Positions 1 through 9,791 of a DNA stretch of 64,000 nucleotides are shown here, in pieces (position 1 is the stretch's first letter; the number at the start of each line of letters is the position of its first letter). The DNA comes from Rachicladosporium sp. CCFEE 5018 (Eukaryota; Ascomycota; Dothideomycetes; Cladosporiales; Cladosporiaceae): NCBI GenBank assembly GCA_002077045.2, contig KZ111163.1, forward strand, positions 309,880 to 373,879. Direction: 5' to 3'. A program made the translations under genes and the position numbers. The notes under the pieces were generated by a model. That model did not search any database, had not been told where the DNA came from, and was given only the letters and a program-made list of their open reading frames with translations.

Positions 1-464
1 ACGTGTAGAGTGCGTTATTATGTGCAGAGAAGCCGTGTACCGCTCGTCACTGCTTCTCGGTCTCATGCAGCGCGGGTGGAGGAGTTCAATAACATGGGGA
101 AGCAGCCGCAAGAGATAGATAAGCTTCCAGGCTTGCGGTGCCGGGGAAGCTTCGTACTACTGTAGGTCGTGGCCGGGGTCATCGTATCGATAAAGCTCGA
201 TGACGCTGACCGGATGGATAATGCTCATAACGGCCGTTTGAACATTCTTTGGAGCGTTGGACCGGACTTTAAATGCAGCAATCTGGTAAAGCAGATCCGA
301 CTTTTTCCTGACAAATGTCAATCCGCGTTCTGCCAAATCTACAAACATATATCACAGCAGGTAGGCCCACTGCTTCACTCAAGTTCACATCTCAAGTCAT
401 ATCATCTCAGAGTCAAAGAATTGGACAACAACGCTTGCAGAAACGAACATTCGCTGCAAGCAAG
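1..464. other. Intergenic/5' flank of BNA1, copy A
   Basis: No supported gene. The open frame that runs into BNA1 from about 315 is also open in copy B, but its predicted residues diverge strongly upstream of the BNA1 ATG. I read it as 5' UTR and promoter. Confidence 0.6.
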
Positions 465-1104
465 ATGGCGAGGAACGACCGTTCAGCTGGTCCACCCCTC
501 ACAAACCCTCTAAACATCCCTAAATGGTTCGCAACCCTCTCGTCGAAATATCGCAAGCATCGGCACTGACACCCTCCCCAGGCTAGAGGCTAACTCCCAT
601 CTCCTCAAACCGCCCATCAACAATTACATAATCTACAACGACCCCATGACAGTAATGATCGTCGGCGGCCCCAACGCACGAACAGACTACCACATCAACA
701 CAACCCCCGAATTCTTCTACCAATACAAAGGCCGCATGCTGCTCAAGACCGTCGAGCCCACCACTGGCAAGTTTCGGGACATCTACATTAACGAGGGCGA
801 GCTCTTCCTCTTACCGGGCAACACGCCGCATAATCCGGTGCGGTTCGCGGACACGATTGGTGTTGTTATTGAGCAGCCGAGACCGGAGGGCAGTGTGGAC
901 CGGCTGCGGTGGTATTGTCAGAGTTGTGACGCAGTGGTGCATGAGGCTAGTTTTCACTGTACGGATTTGGGAACGCAGATTAAGGAGGCTGTCAATGCTT
1001 TCAAGGAGGATGCAGAGGGCAGGAAGTGTAAGAACTGTGGCGAGACTTGTGATGTGGCGCCGAAGCCGGACGCGATGGAGAAGATGCGGACGGGTAAGAG
1101 CTGA
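465..1104 (+). CDS. BNA1: 3-hydroxyanthranilate 3,4-dioxygenase, copy A
   Basis: This cytosolic non-haem iron dioxygenase opens the ring of 3-hydroxyanthranilate in the kynurenine route to NAD. Exons are 465-526 and 582-1104; the 55-nt intron splits a Trp codon and has a CACTGAC branch site. The product is 194 aa, about the usual fungal length. The splice gives the family order PKW...HLLKPPINNY with no gap, which is why I prefer it to a 40-nt alternative. Predicted iron ligands are His58, Glu64 and His104 in the cupin (TDYHIN, NTPHNP). The C-terminal rubredoxin-like zinc site is visible as Cys133/Cys136 and Cys170/Cys173. The next gene converges on it 23 bp downstream. A second intact copy lies at 58012. 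Confidence 0.95.
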
Positions 1105-1127
1105 TGGGAGGAGTGAGGATGTATCGA

Positions 1128-1805
1128 TTATCGACTTGAGTTTGGCTGAAAGATGTCGTCTGCGTCGATACTGCCGTCTTCGACCTCATGGTGAATCCAT
1201 GCGTTCCGCCGCCTCCTGCGCGTCTCCATGTCCTGGCTAGTCTGGTCAGCTTGCAGTGGTCGTGGTACTGCATCCCAGCCTGCAAATACCGCCGCTGCGC
1301 CTTGATCGCCTTCATCATCGCCTTCATCAGTGCCACTCCCTGCAGGTGTCGGATCTGCAGATTTAATGCCACAATCGTGCGTCACCTCCCAGTCACGAAT
1401 GAACGATAAAGTGCGCTTAGCCCTGAAAGCTGTCCCTTCGTCCATGGACGCAGCATCCCGTCTGATCGCTTCTCGCGTCTGTGGACTTTGCCGGTAGCGC
1501 GCAATGATCAGAGCTGTTGCAGCTTCGCTGATGTTGACGTTGGGCGAGCTATGCAGTGTCTTAAGCGTAGAGACTGGGATGCCTTGGGAGTGCGAGTCAA
1601 CACGTGAGGGATGAGCAAGCATTCACGTGGAAGACGCACTGTTCTCGACCGTTTCCTGCTTCGCTTCGATATTGGTGTCCCAGTCGTCGGTCACCTCGGT
1701 CAATCGGAGTATATCATGGATTGCATGTCTGATGCCGTGTGCCATGAGGAAGAGGGTGATGCTTGCACCCAGCCATAGCCAGCGATCATCGATGCGGGTG
1801 GCCAT
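1128..1805 (-). CDS. Small predicted membrane protein of unknown function, copy A
   Basis: I do not recognise the family. Exons are complement(1640-1805) and complement(1583-1128 without the intron), that is 1640..1805 then 1128..1582, joined across a 57-nt intron (donor GTGCGT, acceptor CAAG) and giving 206 aa. The intron length is a multiple of three and it contains an in-frame TGA, so unspliced mRNA would encode a 60-aa stub. Residues about 8-30 form one hydrophobic helix (WLWLGASITLFLMAHG). The middle has a helical stretch resembling ARM-type repeats (STLKTLHSSPN, then an Ala-rich helix). The tail is acidic, then Arg-rich. Copy B keeps the same frame and splice sites, which supports a real gene. 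Confidence 0.75.
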
Positions 1806-2050
1806 TGCGACGACCGTTCACTCGCCTGTTCATGTTGCCAGATGTTCGATGTAACGTCAATATTTCTTCGCACGATTGCAAGTACTTCGAGTGCGTGCAA
1901 ACGGAGCCAGCGAGGTAACGGCAAGGGTGTGGTCGTACAGCTCCAAGTGCGGATCACTTCCGCACTAAAAAGTTCACGTACGAACGCCGAGTGAAGATAC
2001 ATGATCAACTTTACATTCTCCCAAAAGACATTTCAAGGTGTGTCGGCAGG

Positions 2051-4519
2051 ATGCCTGCTTCCCAGCTCAAGCGTCTCAAGCTCTCCCTACGAGAGCAAGG
2101 CGTGACTGGACCCCAGAAGTCAAAGAAGCAGAAGAAAGCCAATGCAGGCAAATCCAGCAGCGAGCGCATAGAACGCAGCGCAGCTCTTCAGTCGATCCGC
2201 GACTCCTTCAATCCTTTCGAGCTTCGACAGTCCGCACGCCAGACGAAGTTTCCCAGCGCGAGTCAGAGGACTGCAAATGGGAAGACCGGGCGATACAAAG
2301 ATGTTCTGCATCGACCGGGCGTTACGAAAAGTGCGGGCGAGGAGATGAGGAGGGCGAAGTTACTGCCGGAAATGCAGCGGCGTAGCAAAGTTGGTGGGGT
2401 TGTGGATCGAAGGATTGGCGAGGGGGATGTAGGGATGACGCCGGAAGAGCGGGCATTGGAGAGGTTTACCCGGGAGAAGACGAGGAGGAAGACGGGTGGA
2501 CTGTTCGACTTGGAAGGGAGTGACGATGAGGGTGGTGTTGGGTTGACGCATGGTGGAAGAAGTCTGCAGGAGTTAGGTGGGGACGACTTTCAAGATACCG
2601 TATCTGTGGGCTCCGAAGAGGACGACGGCGAGTTGCTGAGAAGAAAGCGTAGAAGAGACGACGAGGACCAGGTGGACGATGGAGATGGCGTGGAGCCGGA
2701 CGCAGAGCAGCCTGAGCGAAAGAAGACGAAGCATGAAGTCATGCAAGAAGTCATGGCAAAGTCGAAGGCACATAAGTACGAAAGGCAGAAGACCAAGGAC
2801 GACGACGATGACATTCGCGAAGAGCTCGACAAGGGTCTGGGCGATGTGTTGGCACTACTTCACGGTCACAAGAGACCTGCGCCACCTGTACGGGCTCTGA
2901 AAGCTGAGGCCCATGGAGAGGCACCACCAGTCGTCAACGCAGACAGGCAGAGACTGATCGATGGACTGGACCGCGTGAAGGCGGATAAGGAGTACGATGC
3001 GCGATTGCGACAGCTTGCTCAGGATACCCGAGCTGCTCCATCTGATCGGGCGAAGACCGAGGAAGAGAAGCTTGCTGCCGAAGCAGAACGACTTCAGAAG
3101 CTCGAAACAAAGCGTCTTGCGCGTATGCAAGGCGAGCCTGTGTCCGACGACGATGACGAAGAGATACTGGCGAGCAAGGGCGACAACGAAATGGATGATC
3201 CCACGATTGATGGTGACGACGAGATTGTGGACGAAGCAGCAGAGTTTGGCTTCACCTCTGCTACTGCGATCCCGAAGATCGACGCACCAAGCCAACCTCT
3301 CGTCCTTGATGACGAAGACGAGTTCGCTCTCGACGACAATCTTATAGCCAGAGGTTCCGACGAAGATGTCAGCCTGCCCTCTGACGATGAAGAGTCTGCT
3401 TCCGGTTCAGACTCAGAGCAAGATGATGAAGTGATCACTCCGGCAGACGAAGAGGACGAGTTCGTACGAGACATTCTGGGGACTGGTCCGAATGCTGCAT
3501 CATTGGGCAAGCCGGTACTCCCTCAGCAAAGCAACGGACTTGCATATACCTACCCTTGTCCAAGAACCCACGATGAGCTGCTCGCAGTGATCCAGAATAT
3601 CGTACCTGCGGAGCTGCCCACAATCGTGCAACGCATCAGAGCACTGCATCACCCTTCTCTATCCGCGTCGAACAAGGAGGCGATGGCTGATTTCTCGGCT
3701 GTCTTGGTAGGGCATGTCGCTCACATGGCCGATCATAAGCAGCCTCTGTCAGTGATCGAGCAGCTGATCCGGCACATACACTCACTTTCTCGGACGTACG
3801 CGCTGGAGATTGCTACGGCCTTCAGGACGCACCTTCAAGGCTTCCTTGAGCGCACGCAGCCTACACCTGGCGATCTGGTCATACTGACTGCAATCGGATC
3901 AATATACCCGACAAGTGACCACTTCCATCAGGTTGTCACCCCGGCGATCACTCTCATGGCGCGCTATCTCGGCATGACGAACCCGACAGTACCTGCCTTG
4001 CACATCAACGGCGCTTTCCTAGTGCGCCTTTGCCTGAGCTACCAGAAGCTAAGCAAACGCTACATCCCCGAAGCAGTCCGCTTCACCATCCGCGCGCTTG
4101 GCACGGCAAAGAGNNNNNNNNNNNNNNNNNNNNNNNNNNNNNNNNNNNNNNNNNNNNNNNNNNNNNNNNNNNNNNNNNNNNNNNNNNNNNNNNNNNNNNN
4201 NNNNNNNNNNNNNGCAATCCGCTCCTCGATCCCCAAGTTCGAAGAATCCTTCAACCCCGACAAACACTACGATCCCGATAAGGAGCGCAGCGACTCTGCC
4301 AAGCTGGCGAAGGAGTTCAAGCGCGAGAAGAAGGGCGCGCTGCGGGAGTTGCGCAAGGATGCGAATTTTGTTGCGAGGGAGCAGTTGCGGGAGAAGAGGG
4401 AGCGGGATCAGGCTTATGAGAAGAAGTATCGCCGGCTCGTGGCGGAGATCCAGGGGGAGGAGGGACGGGAGAGTAAGGAATATGATAAGGTCAAGAGGAT
4501 TAGGAAGGGGAAGAATTAG
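2051..4519 (+). CDS. NOP14: Nucleolar complex protein 14, copy A (interrupted by assembly gap)
   Basis: NOP14 is a nucleolar component of the 90S/SSU processome needed for 18S rRNA maturation and 40S export. The start chosen is MPASQLKRLK, which matches the family N-terminus; the frame is open further upstream. Visible features are a basic N-terminus with a GPQKSKKQKK motif, the conserved SFNPFE and KTGRYKDVLHRPG blocks, long acidic stretches in the middle, a helical C-terminal half, and a Lys/Arg-rich tail. A run of 100 N at 4114-4213 replaces coding sequence. Copy B shows that 223 nt belong there, so the true protein should be about 863 aa rather than the apparent 822. The 223 versus 100 difference is a multiple of three, so the frame survives by chance. 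Confidence 0.95.
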   Translation: MPASQLKRLKLSLREQGVTGPQKSKKQKKANAGKSSSERIERSAALQSIRDSFNPFELRQSARQTKFPSASQRTANGKTGRYKDVLHRPGVTKSAGEEMRRAKLLPEMQRRSKVGGVVDRRIGEGDVGMTPEERALERFTREKTRRKTGGLFDLEGSDDEGGVGLTHGGRSLQELGGDDFQDTVSVGSEEDDGELLRRKRRRDDEDQVDDGDGVEPDAEQPERKKTKHEVMQEVMAKSKAHKYERQKTKDDDDDIREELDKGLGDVLALLHGHKRPAPPVRALKAEAHGEAPPVVNADRQRLIDGLDRVKADKEYDARLRQLAQDTRAAPSDRAKTEEEKLAAEAERLQKLETKRLARMQGEPVSDDDDEEILASKGDNEMDDPTIDGDDEIVDEAAEFGFTSATAIPKIDAPSQPLVLDDEDEFALDDNLIARGSDEDVSLPSDDEESASGSDSEQDDEVITPADEEDEFVRDILGTGPNAASLGKPVLPQQSNGLAYTYPCPRTHDELLAVIQNIVPAELPTIVQRIRALHHPSLSASNKEAMADFSAVLVGHVAHMADHKQPLSVIEQLIRHIHSLSRTYALEIATAFRTHLQGFLERTQPTPGDLVILTAIGSIYPTSDHFHQVVTPAITLMARYLGMTNPTVPALHINGAFLVRLCLSYQKLSKRYIPEAVRFTIRALGTAKXXXXXXXXXXXXXXXXXXXXXXXXXXXXXXXXXXAIRSSIPKFEESFNPDKHYDPDKERSDSAKLAKEFKREKKGALRELRKDANFVAREQLREKRERDQAYEKKYRRLVAEIQGEEGRESKEYDKVKRIRKGKN
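4114..4213. other. Assembly gap (100 N) inside NOP14 copy A
   Basis: This is a run of exactly 100 N. The flanking bases match copy B at 61662 and 61886, so the missing stretch corresponds to 61663-61885 (223 nt). Confidence 0.98.
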
Positions 4520-5908
4520 ATTTGGTGGCCGTGTGGCTGGAAGATTTAATACGAGCTCTGCTCTCCTGTTCTCCAACCGTCTGGCTCGTCGTTGATGCTC
4601 CTTCCAGCTTGCTCAAGGAGTGAATCGCATTCCGGCCATGTCCATGACAGTCCAAGTCGAGTACATGTTTCCTGCCTCTCTTGTCAACATCTACGCAGTA
4701 TTCTGTTCATTTCAGATGCACGAGTTGTTACTCGCGGTACACCGCAACGTTCAGACTTTCGGTGAAGCCGAGACACACCGGGGATCTCACTATCGCTGCT
4801 TGATCCGTGCATTTCGTGGCCTCGCCATTCTCCATCGCTTTCGCACACTTTCTTCTTCGTTTCGAGTGTCGTCTCCACAAAGACATCACAAGGCACGCCA
4901 AGCGAAATGATCTCCACCTTCCGATCGCCGGACCGTGCGCCACATCGGAAGTCTAACCTTGTCGATGACCTCTCGAGTGCGCTCTGTGTAATCACAGCGA
5001 TGTTCCTCAACCGAACTCGCGCGTGGCGGGCTCTGGAAAGCCCACTAATGCATGGAAGAATTCACCGTCTGCCTAGACGTCGGTCGCATTAGTGTGAAGG
5101 CGATCACACCGTCAGGCCCAGGGTTGATTCGATGCACGTAGCACAATCAATGCCGCCGTCCACGGCCTGACTGCGGTGTCATGCACGCACACTCTCAGAT
5201 ACCCCGCAAGTCACCCCGAACGCAAGCATTGTGCAAGCGGATCGGTTGACATTCATGCATGTCTAGAGTCCGGTCTAGGGTGGCTTGTCGCAGCTTGCGT
5301 GGGCTTGCCAGGGCTTCTGAGGGCTCTGTCCTCAATCGCAGTATCGCTAAATGCCGGCCTATGAGATGACGCACAACGGCGCCAACAGACTGAGTGAAAG
5401 TAGTGGTGACGCGCAGACCTCGGTGGACCACAAGTCTCGGACGCAATCTGCTGTGTGTTCCGATACCACCGCTTCACATTCGCCAACGAGATCACAAGGC
5501 ATAAGGGTAGCAGGCAAAGCCAGAGCGCCAGAGCCGCATAACCCTGTCCGTAGATCTCCACACGGGAGACGAGGGGAGCTCCCATAAGGTAGTGCTTCGG
5601 TGCGACTAAGTCAGATTGGACGCCATGGACTGGCTGGCCTTACGGCACTAGCACAGAAGGCCCGATGACGACTCGAGCACAGTACCACAGCTCTCCCCGC
5701 AACCACGCACACGACATGTGGGCGAGGCATGGAGATGTTTGGGGCTGGCTTCTACAAGGCCATGTGATGTATATAAGAGGCCGATGTATCCGGTGATGTG
5801 GTAAGTCCAGTGGGCTTTGCTTCCTCGTCCATATCTTTGGTCAGCATCTCTCGCCCTCCTTTCCCCTCTCCACGCTACATTGCTATCACCTAGCACAGAC
5901 AGCACAAC
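4520..5908. other. Intergenic region between NOP14 and the hexose transporter, copy A
   Basis: About 1.4 kb with no supported gene. Open frames here (for example 4620-4910 + and 4684-5010 -) are either shared only because the DNA is nearly identical or broken in copy B. The right part is the transporter promoter, with a TATA-like site at 5770. Confidence 0.6.
5770..5777 (+). promoter_or_regulatory. TATA-like box upstream of hexose transporter A
   Basis: TATATAAG, 139 bp upstream of the ATG at 5909. The matching site in copy B reads TACATAAG. Confidence 0.55.
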
Positions 5909-7644
5909 ATGGGTCTTGCAATCCGGCCTCCACCAGGCACGCCTGGCAAAGCATGGCCAGCTATCGTCGTCGGTCTCTTCGTAGCCTTTGGCGGCGTGCT
6001 CTTCGGCTACGACACAGGAACAATTGGTGGCATTCTCGCCAATAAGTACTGGCGCGACCACTTCTCCACCGGCTACATCAATAAGAAAGATGGAATGCTG
6101 GACATCACAGCGTCGCAGTCCTCCGAGATTGTGTCGATCCTCTCCGCCGGCACCTTCTTCGGCGCCCTGACGGCAGCACCCACCGCGGACTTCTTCGGCC
6201 GCAGACTTGGTCTCATGGTCTCAATTGTCGTCTTCACCGTTGGTGTGATCCTCCAAACAGCCGCGACCGCGATACCCATGTTCGTCGCCGGCCGCTTCTT
6301 CGCCGGCTATGGCGTGGGCATGATTAGTGCAATAATCCCGCTGTATCAGTCTGAGACGGCCCCGAAATGGATCCGCGGCACCATCGTCGGCACCTATCAG
6401 CTAGCCATCACCATCGGTCTACTCCTCGCCGCAATCGTGAACAATTCGACCAAAGACCGCAATGACACAGGCAGCTACCGCATCCCTATTGCCGTGCAAT
6501 TCGCATGGGCCCTGATCCTGTTCTTCGGCATGCTGCTGCTGCCCGACACCCCGCGCATGTGGATCAAGCGCAACAAACCGGAGCAGGCGGCCAAAGCGCT
6601 TTCGACGCTGAGGCGTCTGGACGTCGATCACCCGGCGCTGGTGGAAGAGCTGGCAGAAATTACCGCGAACCACGAGTACGAGCTTACGCTTGGTAAGGCG
6701 TCGTATCTGGACTGCTTTAAGGGGTCCTTGGGCAAGCGGCTGGCGACTGGATGTGGCTTGCAAGCGCTGCAGCAGTTGACCGGCGTGTGAGTGTCGATCT
6801 ATCACCTCCCCAAGCATATCGACTGACAACAACGATCTAGGAATTTCATCTTCTACTACGGCACTTCTTTCTTCACGAACGCGGGGTTCAAGAACTCGTT
6901 TGTCGTTTCCATGATCACCTCTGCGGTCAATACTGGCTCCACGTTCCCCGATCTTTACATGGTCGAAGCGTGGGGTCGTCGGCCCCTACTGCTCTTCGGC
7001 GCCGTTGGGATGGCCGTCTGCCAATTCATCGTTGCTGGCGTGGGCACTGGCGTTGGCACCGAGAACCAGGTGGCGCAAAATGCGCTGATTGCGTTCATTT
7101 GCATCTACATCTTCTTCTTCGCCTGCTCTTGGTACGTATCCCCCACTACACCTGCACGTCCTCTGTGACGACAAGACGCGCTTGCTAACCGTAATCGCAA
7201 TACAGGGGTCCCTGCGCCTGGGTCGTAACCGGCGAGATCTTCCCGCTCAAAGTCCGCGCCAAATCCCTCTCCATGACCACAGCCTCCAACTGGCTCCTAA
7301 ATTGGGCCATCGCCTACGCCACCCCCTACATGGTCAACGATGGGCCTGGCAATGCCAATCTGCAGGCGAAAGTCTTCTTCGTCTGGGGCGGCTTCTGCTT
7401 CATCTGCACTTTCTTCGTGTGGGCTATGATCTACGAGACGAAGGGTTTGTCGCTGGAGCAGGTTGACGAGCTTTATGCGAAGGTCGGCAAGGCGTGGCAG
7501 AGCAAGGGATTTGTGCCTACAGTTAGTTTCCAGGAGGTTAGGGATGTGGCTGGCGCGGATCGCAAGGCTAGTCTTGTTGATCTTGAGGGGGTGGCTATGA
7601 GGAAGAAGAGTATTGGGCATGAGGAGAAGGCGTATCAGCAATAA
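5909..7644 (+). CDS. MFS hexose transporter, copy A
   Basis: This is a plasma-membrane monosaccharide permease of the sugar-porter family. Exons are 5909-6786, 6841-7131 and 7206-7644; the introns are 54 and 74 nt with GTGAGT and GTACGT donors. The product is 535 aa. Family marks are FGYDTGTIGG in helix 1, DFFGRR after helix 2, GRFFAGYGVG in helix 4, the QQLTGVNFIFYYG block in helix 7, a WGRRP loop, and the GEIFPLKVRAK signature near helix 10. The usual PESPR motif after helix 6 reads PDTPR. The tail is short and charged, unlike the long sensor tails of Rgt2/Snf3, so I infer a transporter rather than a glucose sensor. The exact sugar is not readable from sequence. Confidence 0.92.
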
Positions 7645-8299
7645 GCTTGAGGACGTGACGGTCAATATATGCACGGGATCGTCGGTGGGACGAGAGAGTA
7701 TTCATGCATGCCAATACTAGCAGAGTGGTGAAAGTTGGATGCACGGACTCAATTACGCAACTACATGTACTGCCCATCCTCACACAGCTCGAGCATGCTC
7801 AGCGAATCCTAAGAGACTTTGTGACGAGTAGGTCAAGTCATGGTATCCCGAGCCTTGTACATGATGCTTTTCATGTACACCCAGTCTCTGTCCTGCCTAC
7901 ACTGCCACTACGCCTGCCTGTTCCCTCCACTCCTTCGCGTTCCGTCATCTCGGTGTAAGCGCGAGCTCGTCCGATCCGGAGTGCCGAGCACCGTGACGCC
8001 GAGTCTGTGGGCTGCAGACAGCGTGCGCCATAGGCTCCGCGCGGCAGTGCTTCGCGCAGCTTGGGCTCGAACTGTCTGCAGCCGTTGCCTGCTGGCAGAG
8101 CAAATGTCTGTCGCCAGTCCTCGCCGCGTGTCGTACTGTGGCGCTGGGAGTTTCATGACCGGCCGGTCGTTCGTGGCCGTAGACATAGATTCCAGATCGT
8201 ACACAGCGTTGGAATGCGTGGACTGATCCATGCTGCTTTCGTGCTGGGCAAAAGCCTGCCCTTGCTACCGTGATCATTCATCTTCTGCGCCAGACCCCC
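7645..8299. other. Convergent intergenic region
   Basis: This holds the 3' flanks of the hexose transporter (+) and RPC40 (-). I see no gene or RNA; the overlapping open frames are short and mutually inconsistent. Confidence 0.6.
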
Positions 8300-9469
8300 T
8301 CACCTCCCTTCCTCCAGATCGTCCAGATGCCTCTTGAACCTCTCAGACTTCGCCTTGAGCAACCTAACCGAGTCGAGGAATAACTCATCACTCCGAATCT
8401 GTCCCGTGCTCTCCACGCTGAAGATAAAGTGATCCCGATACCTCCCCAGCTTGACCTTGTCAACAAACTCCGGATGCCGCAAGCACTCCCTACTGACTGT
8501 GTCCTTCATCGTGTCCTTTACAACAGCCTTCTTCCTGCCCGTCTTGGCATCATCAACAATCTCAATTACCCCTCGAGGGAAGCAGCGGGCAAATTTTTTG
8601 GCGTCTGCGTCGAGGATGGGCTCTTTGATCTCGATTTTGGGGAGGAGGCGGTAGGATGCTGTGGCGACGGGAGAAAACTTGGCGTGATCGGCGCCGATGC
8701 CTTTGATGCAGTGTACTCGAACGTGAATCTTCTGACCGGGTCGCAGCTTCGCGATGAGGATATCCGGGTTTGTCGGCCGTATTCTGTTCTCCCCAGCGAA
8801 AAGCTTCTCCTGCCCCCCCTGCGGCTCGAATACCAGATCTCGCGCGAAGACATTCGTATTCACATAGCGCTCCTCGGGGTCGGTGCTGCCTGCTTTCGCC
8901 AACCCCTTACCGTCTCGTCCGTCCAGCTCTGTGGTCGCCCAGCGACATTCGACGTCTAGCGTCATGACGATGGTGTTGTAGTCGCTCGGCACGCTCTCAC
9001 TCGGGTCGTGGCCTTCTTCCTCAAATGTGGCTTGTGCAGCGTAGTCATCCTTTGGTGGAGGCTTCCGGAACCAGCGCATCCATTGTAGACCTTCTTCACC
9101 CCCAGTGAGGGGTATGAGGCCGAGTCTGTGTGCTAGCACTTCATCCTGTATGATCGAGGTATTGTTGAAGACAAAGACATCCTCGATAGCGAGTGTGGGT
9201 ACTTCAGCAACCAGTATGCGCCTGAAAGCATTGGCTATGCTTGCGTCTACTCCTACCAATGAGAAGACAGCATCGTATGGTTCGTTCTGGTGGAAGTCGA
9301 CTTTGAGCTGCTCTGTGAAGCGGTCCAGGTCCCATGTGTCGTCTTGCTGAGGTCCGTAATGGCCGGGGATGTCGTTGGCTGAGGTATGAGTGACGGTCTC
9401 GGCGTTGATACCCACGATGCGCCGCTCCTCCAACTGCTCATCCGTGAGCGGGCCCCATGCTGTGGGCAT
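8300..9469 (-). CDS. RPC40: RNA polymerase I and III subunit RPAC1 (AC40)
   Basis: This is the shared alpha-like subunit of RNA polymerases I and III. It pairs with AC19 to nucleate enzyme assembly in the nucleus. A single uninterrupted frame of 389 aa starts MPTAWGPLTDEQ. Recognisable blocks are SLVGVDASIANAFRRI, AEVPTLAIEDV and HRLGLIPL in the alpha-type dimerisation domain. They are followed by an insert domain, the KGIGADHAKFSPVATASYRL block, and a C-terminal return of the dimerisation domain (FIFSVES). It is somewhat longer than the yeast protein because of an extended N-terminus. The gene is head-to-head with the complex I 49 kDa gene, whose start codon is about 320 bp away. Confidence 0.95.
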   Translation of the reverse strand: MPTAWGPLTDEQLEERRIVGINAETVTHTSANDIPGHYGPQQDDTWDLDRFTEQLKVDFHQNEPYDAVFSLVGVDASIANAFRRILVAEVPTLAIEDVFVFNNTSIIQDEVLAHRLGLIPLTGGEEGLQWMRWFRKPPPKDDYAAQATFEEEGHDPSESVPSDYNTIVMTLDVECRWATTELDGRDGKGLAKAGSTDPEERYVNTNVFARDLVFEPQGGQEKLFAGENRIRPTNPDILIAKLRPGQKIHVRVHCIKGIGADHAKFSPVATASYRLLPKIEIKEPILDADAKKFARCFPRGVIEIVDDAKTGRKKAVVKDTMKDTVSRECLRHPEFVDKVKLGRYRDHFIFSVESTGQIRSDELFLDSVRLLKAKSERFKRHLDDLEEGR

Positions 9470-9791
9470 GACTGGATGGATCTGTTAAGATTGCGACTGC
9501 CTCCCTTCACTGCGTTGCCCTGATTAAGATTACTCCTGCCTGACCACCATGTCCATGCACGAACCTCGAAAAAGTTCAGAGCCGCGCGCTCGAAACGTGG
9601 GGAAGCAGATCTGCTGCCAAGCCAGTGAGGCTCACCCCTCCAGCCAATCAACGCGCACCTGGTTCGAAAGTCATCATCGACGCACCACCATCCATTGCGA
9701 GGAAGCTGCGAGTCTCCACGCCACCACCTCTCCGCTCCACCAGCACCTAGCGGACAGCGAGTCTGTATCGCTCAAGAGGACTGACAACACA
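9470..9791. promoter_or_regulatory. Shared divergent promoter, RPC40 / complex I 49 kDa
   Basis: A 322-bp interval between two divergent start codons; it must hold both core promoters. No clear TATA box is visible. The 49 kDa frame is open leftward to 9549 without a convincing start. Confidence 0.5.

Larger units (their letters stand above)
1..6326 (+). repeat. Segmental duplication, copy A (visible part)
   Basis: This block carries BNA1, a small membrane-protein gene, NOP14 and the 5' part of a hexose transporter. It recurs in the same order and orientation from about 57531 to the window end. The offset is about 57.53 kb at the left edge. It grows to 57.67 kb at the transporter, mainly because the true sequence under the NOP14 gap in this copy is longer than the 100 N. 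Similarity is already visible at base 1, though weak there, so the left boundary lies outside the window. Coding frames are preserved in both copies. Confidence 0.95.

Noticed and set aside
542..581. A 40-nt intron (GTCGAA donor) as the BNA1 splice
   Set aside because: It would insert five extra residues before LLKPP. The 55-nt GTTCGC donor at 527 restores the family alignment and is conserved in copy B.
4620..5010. Open frames on both strands downstream of NOP14
   Set aside because: The minus frame is cut short in copy B, and the plus frame is shared only where the DNA is nearly identical; no coding constraint is visible.
8429..8959. 176-codon + frame opposite RPC40
   Set aside because: It is the antisense shadow of a clear RPC40 coding exon.
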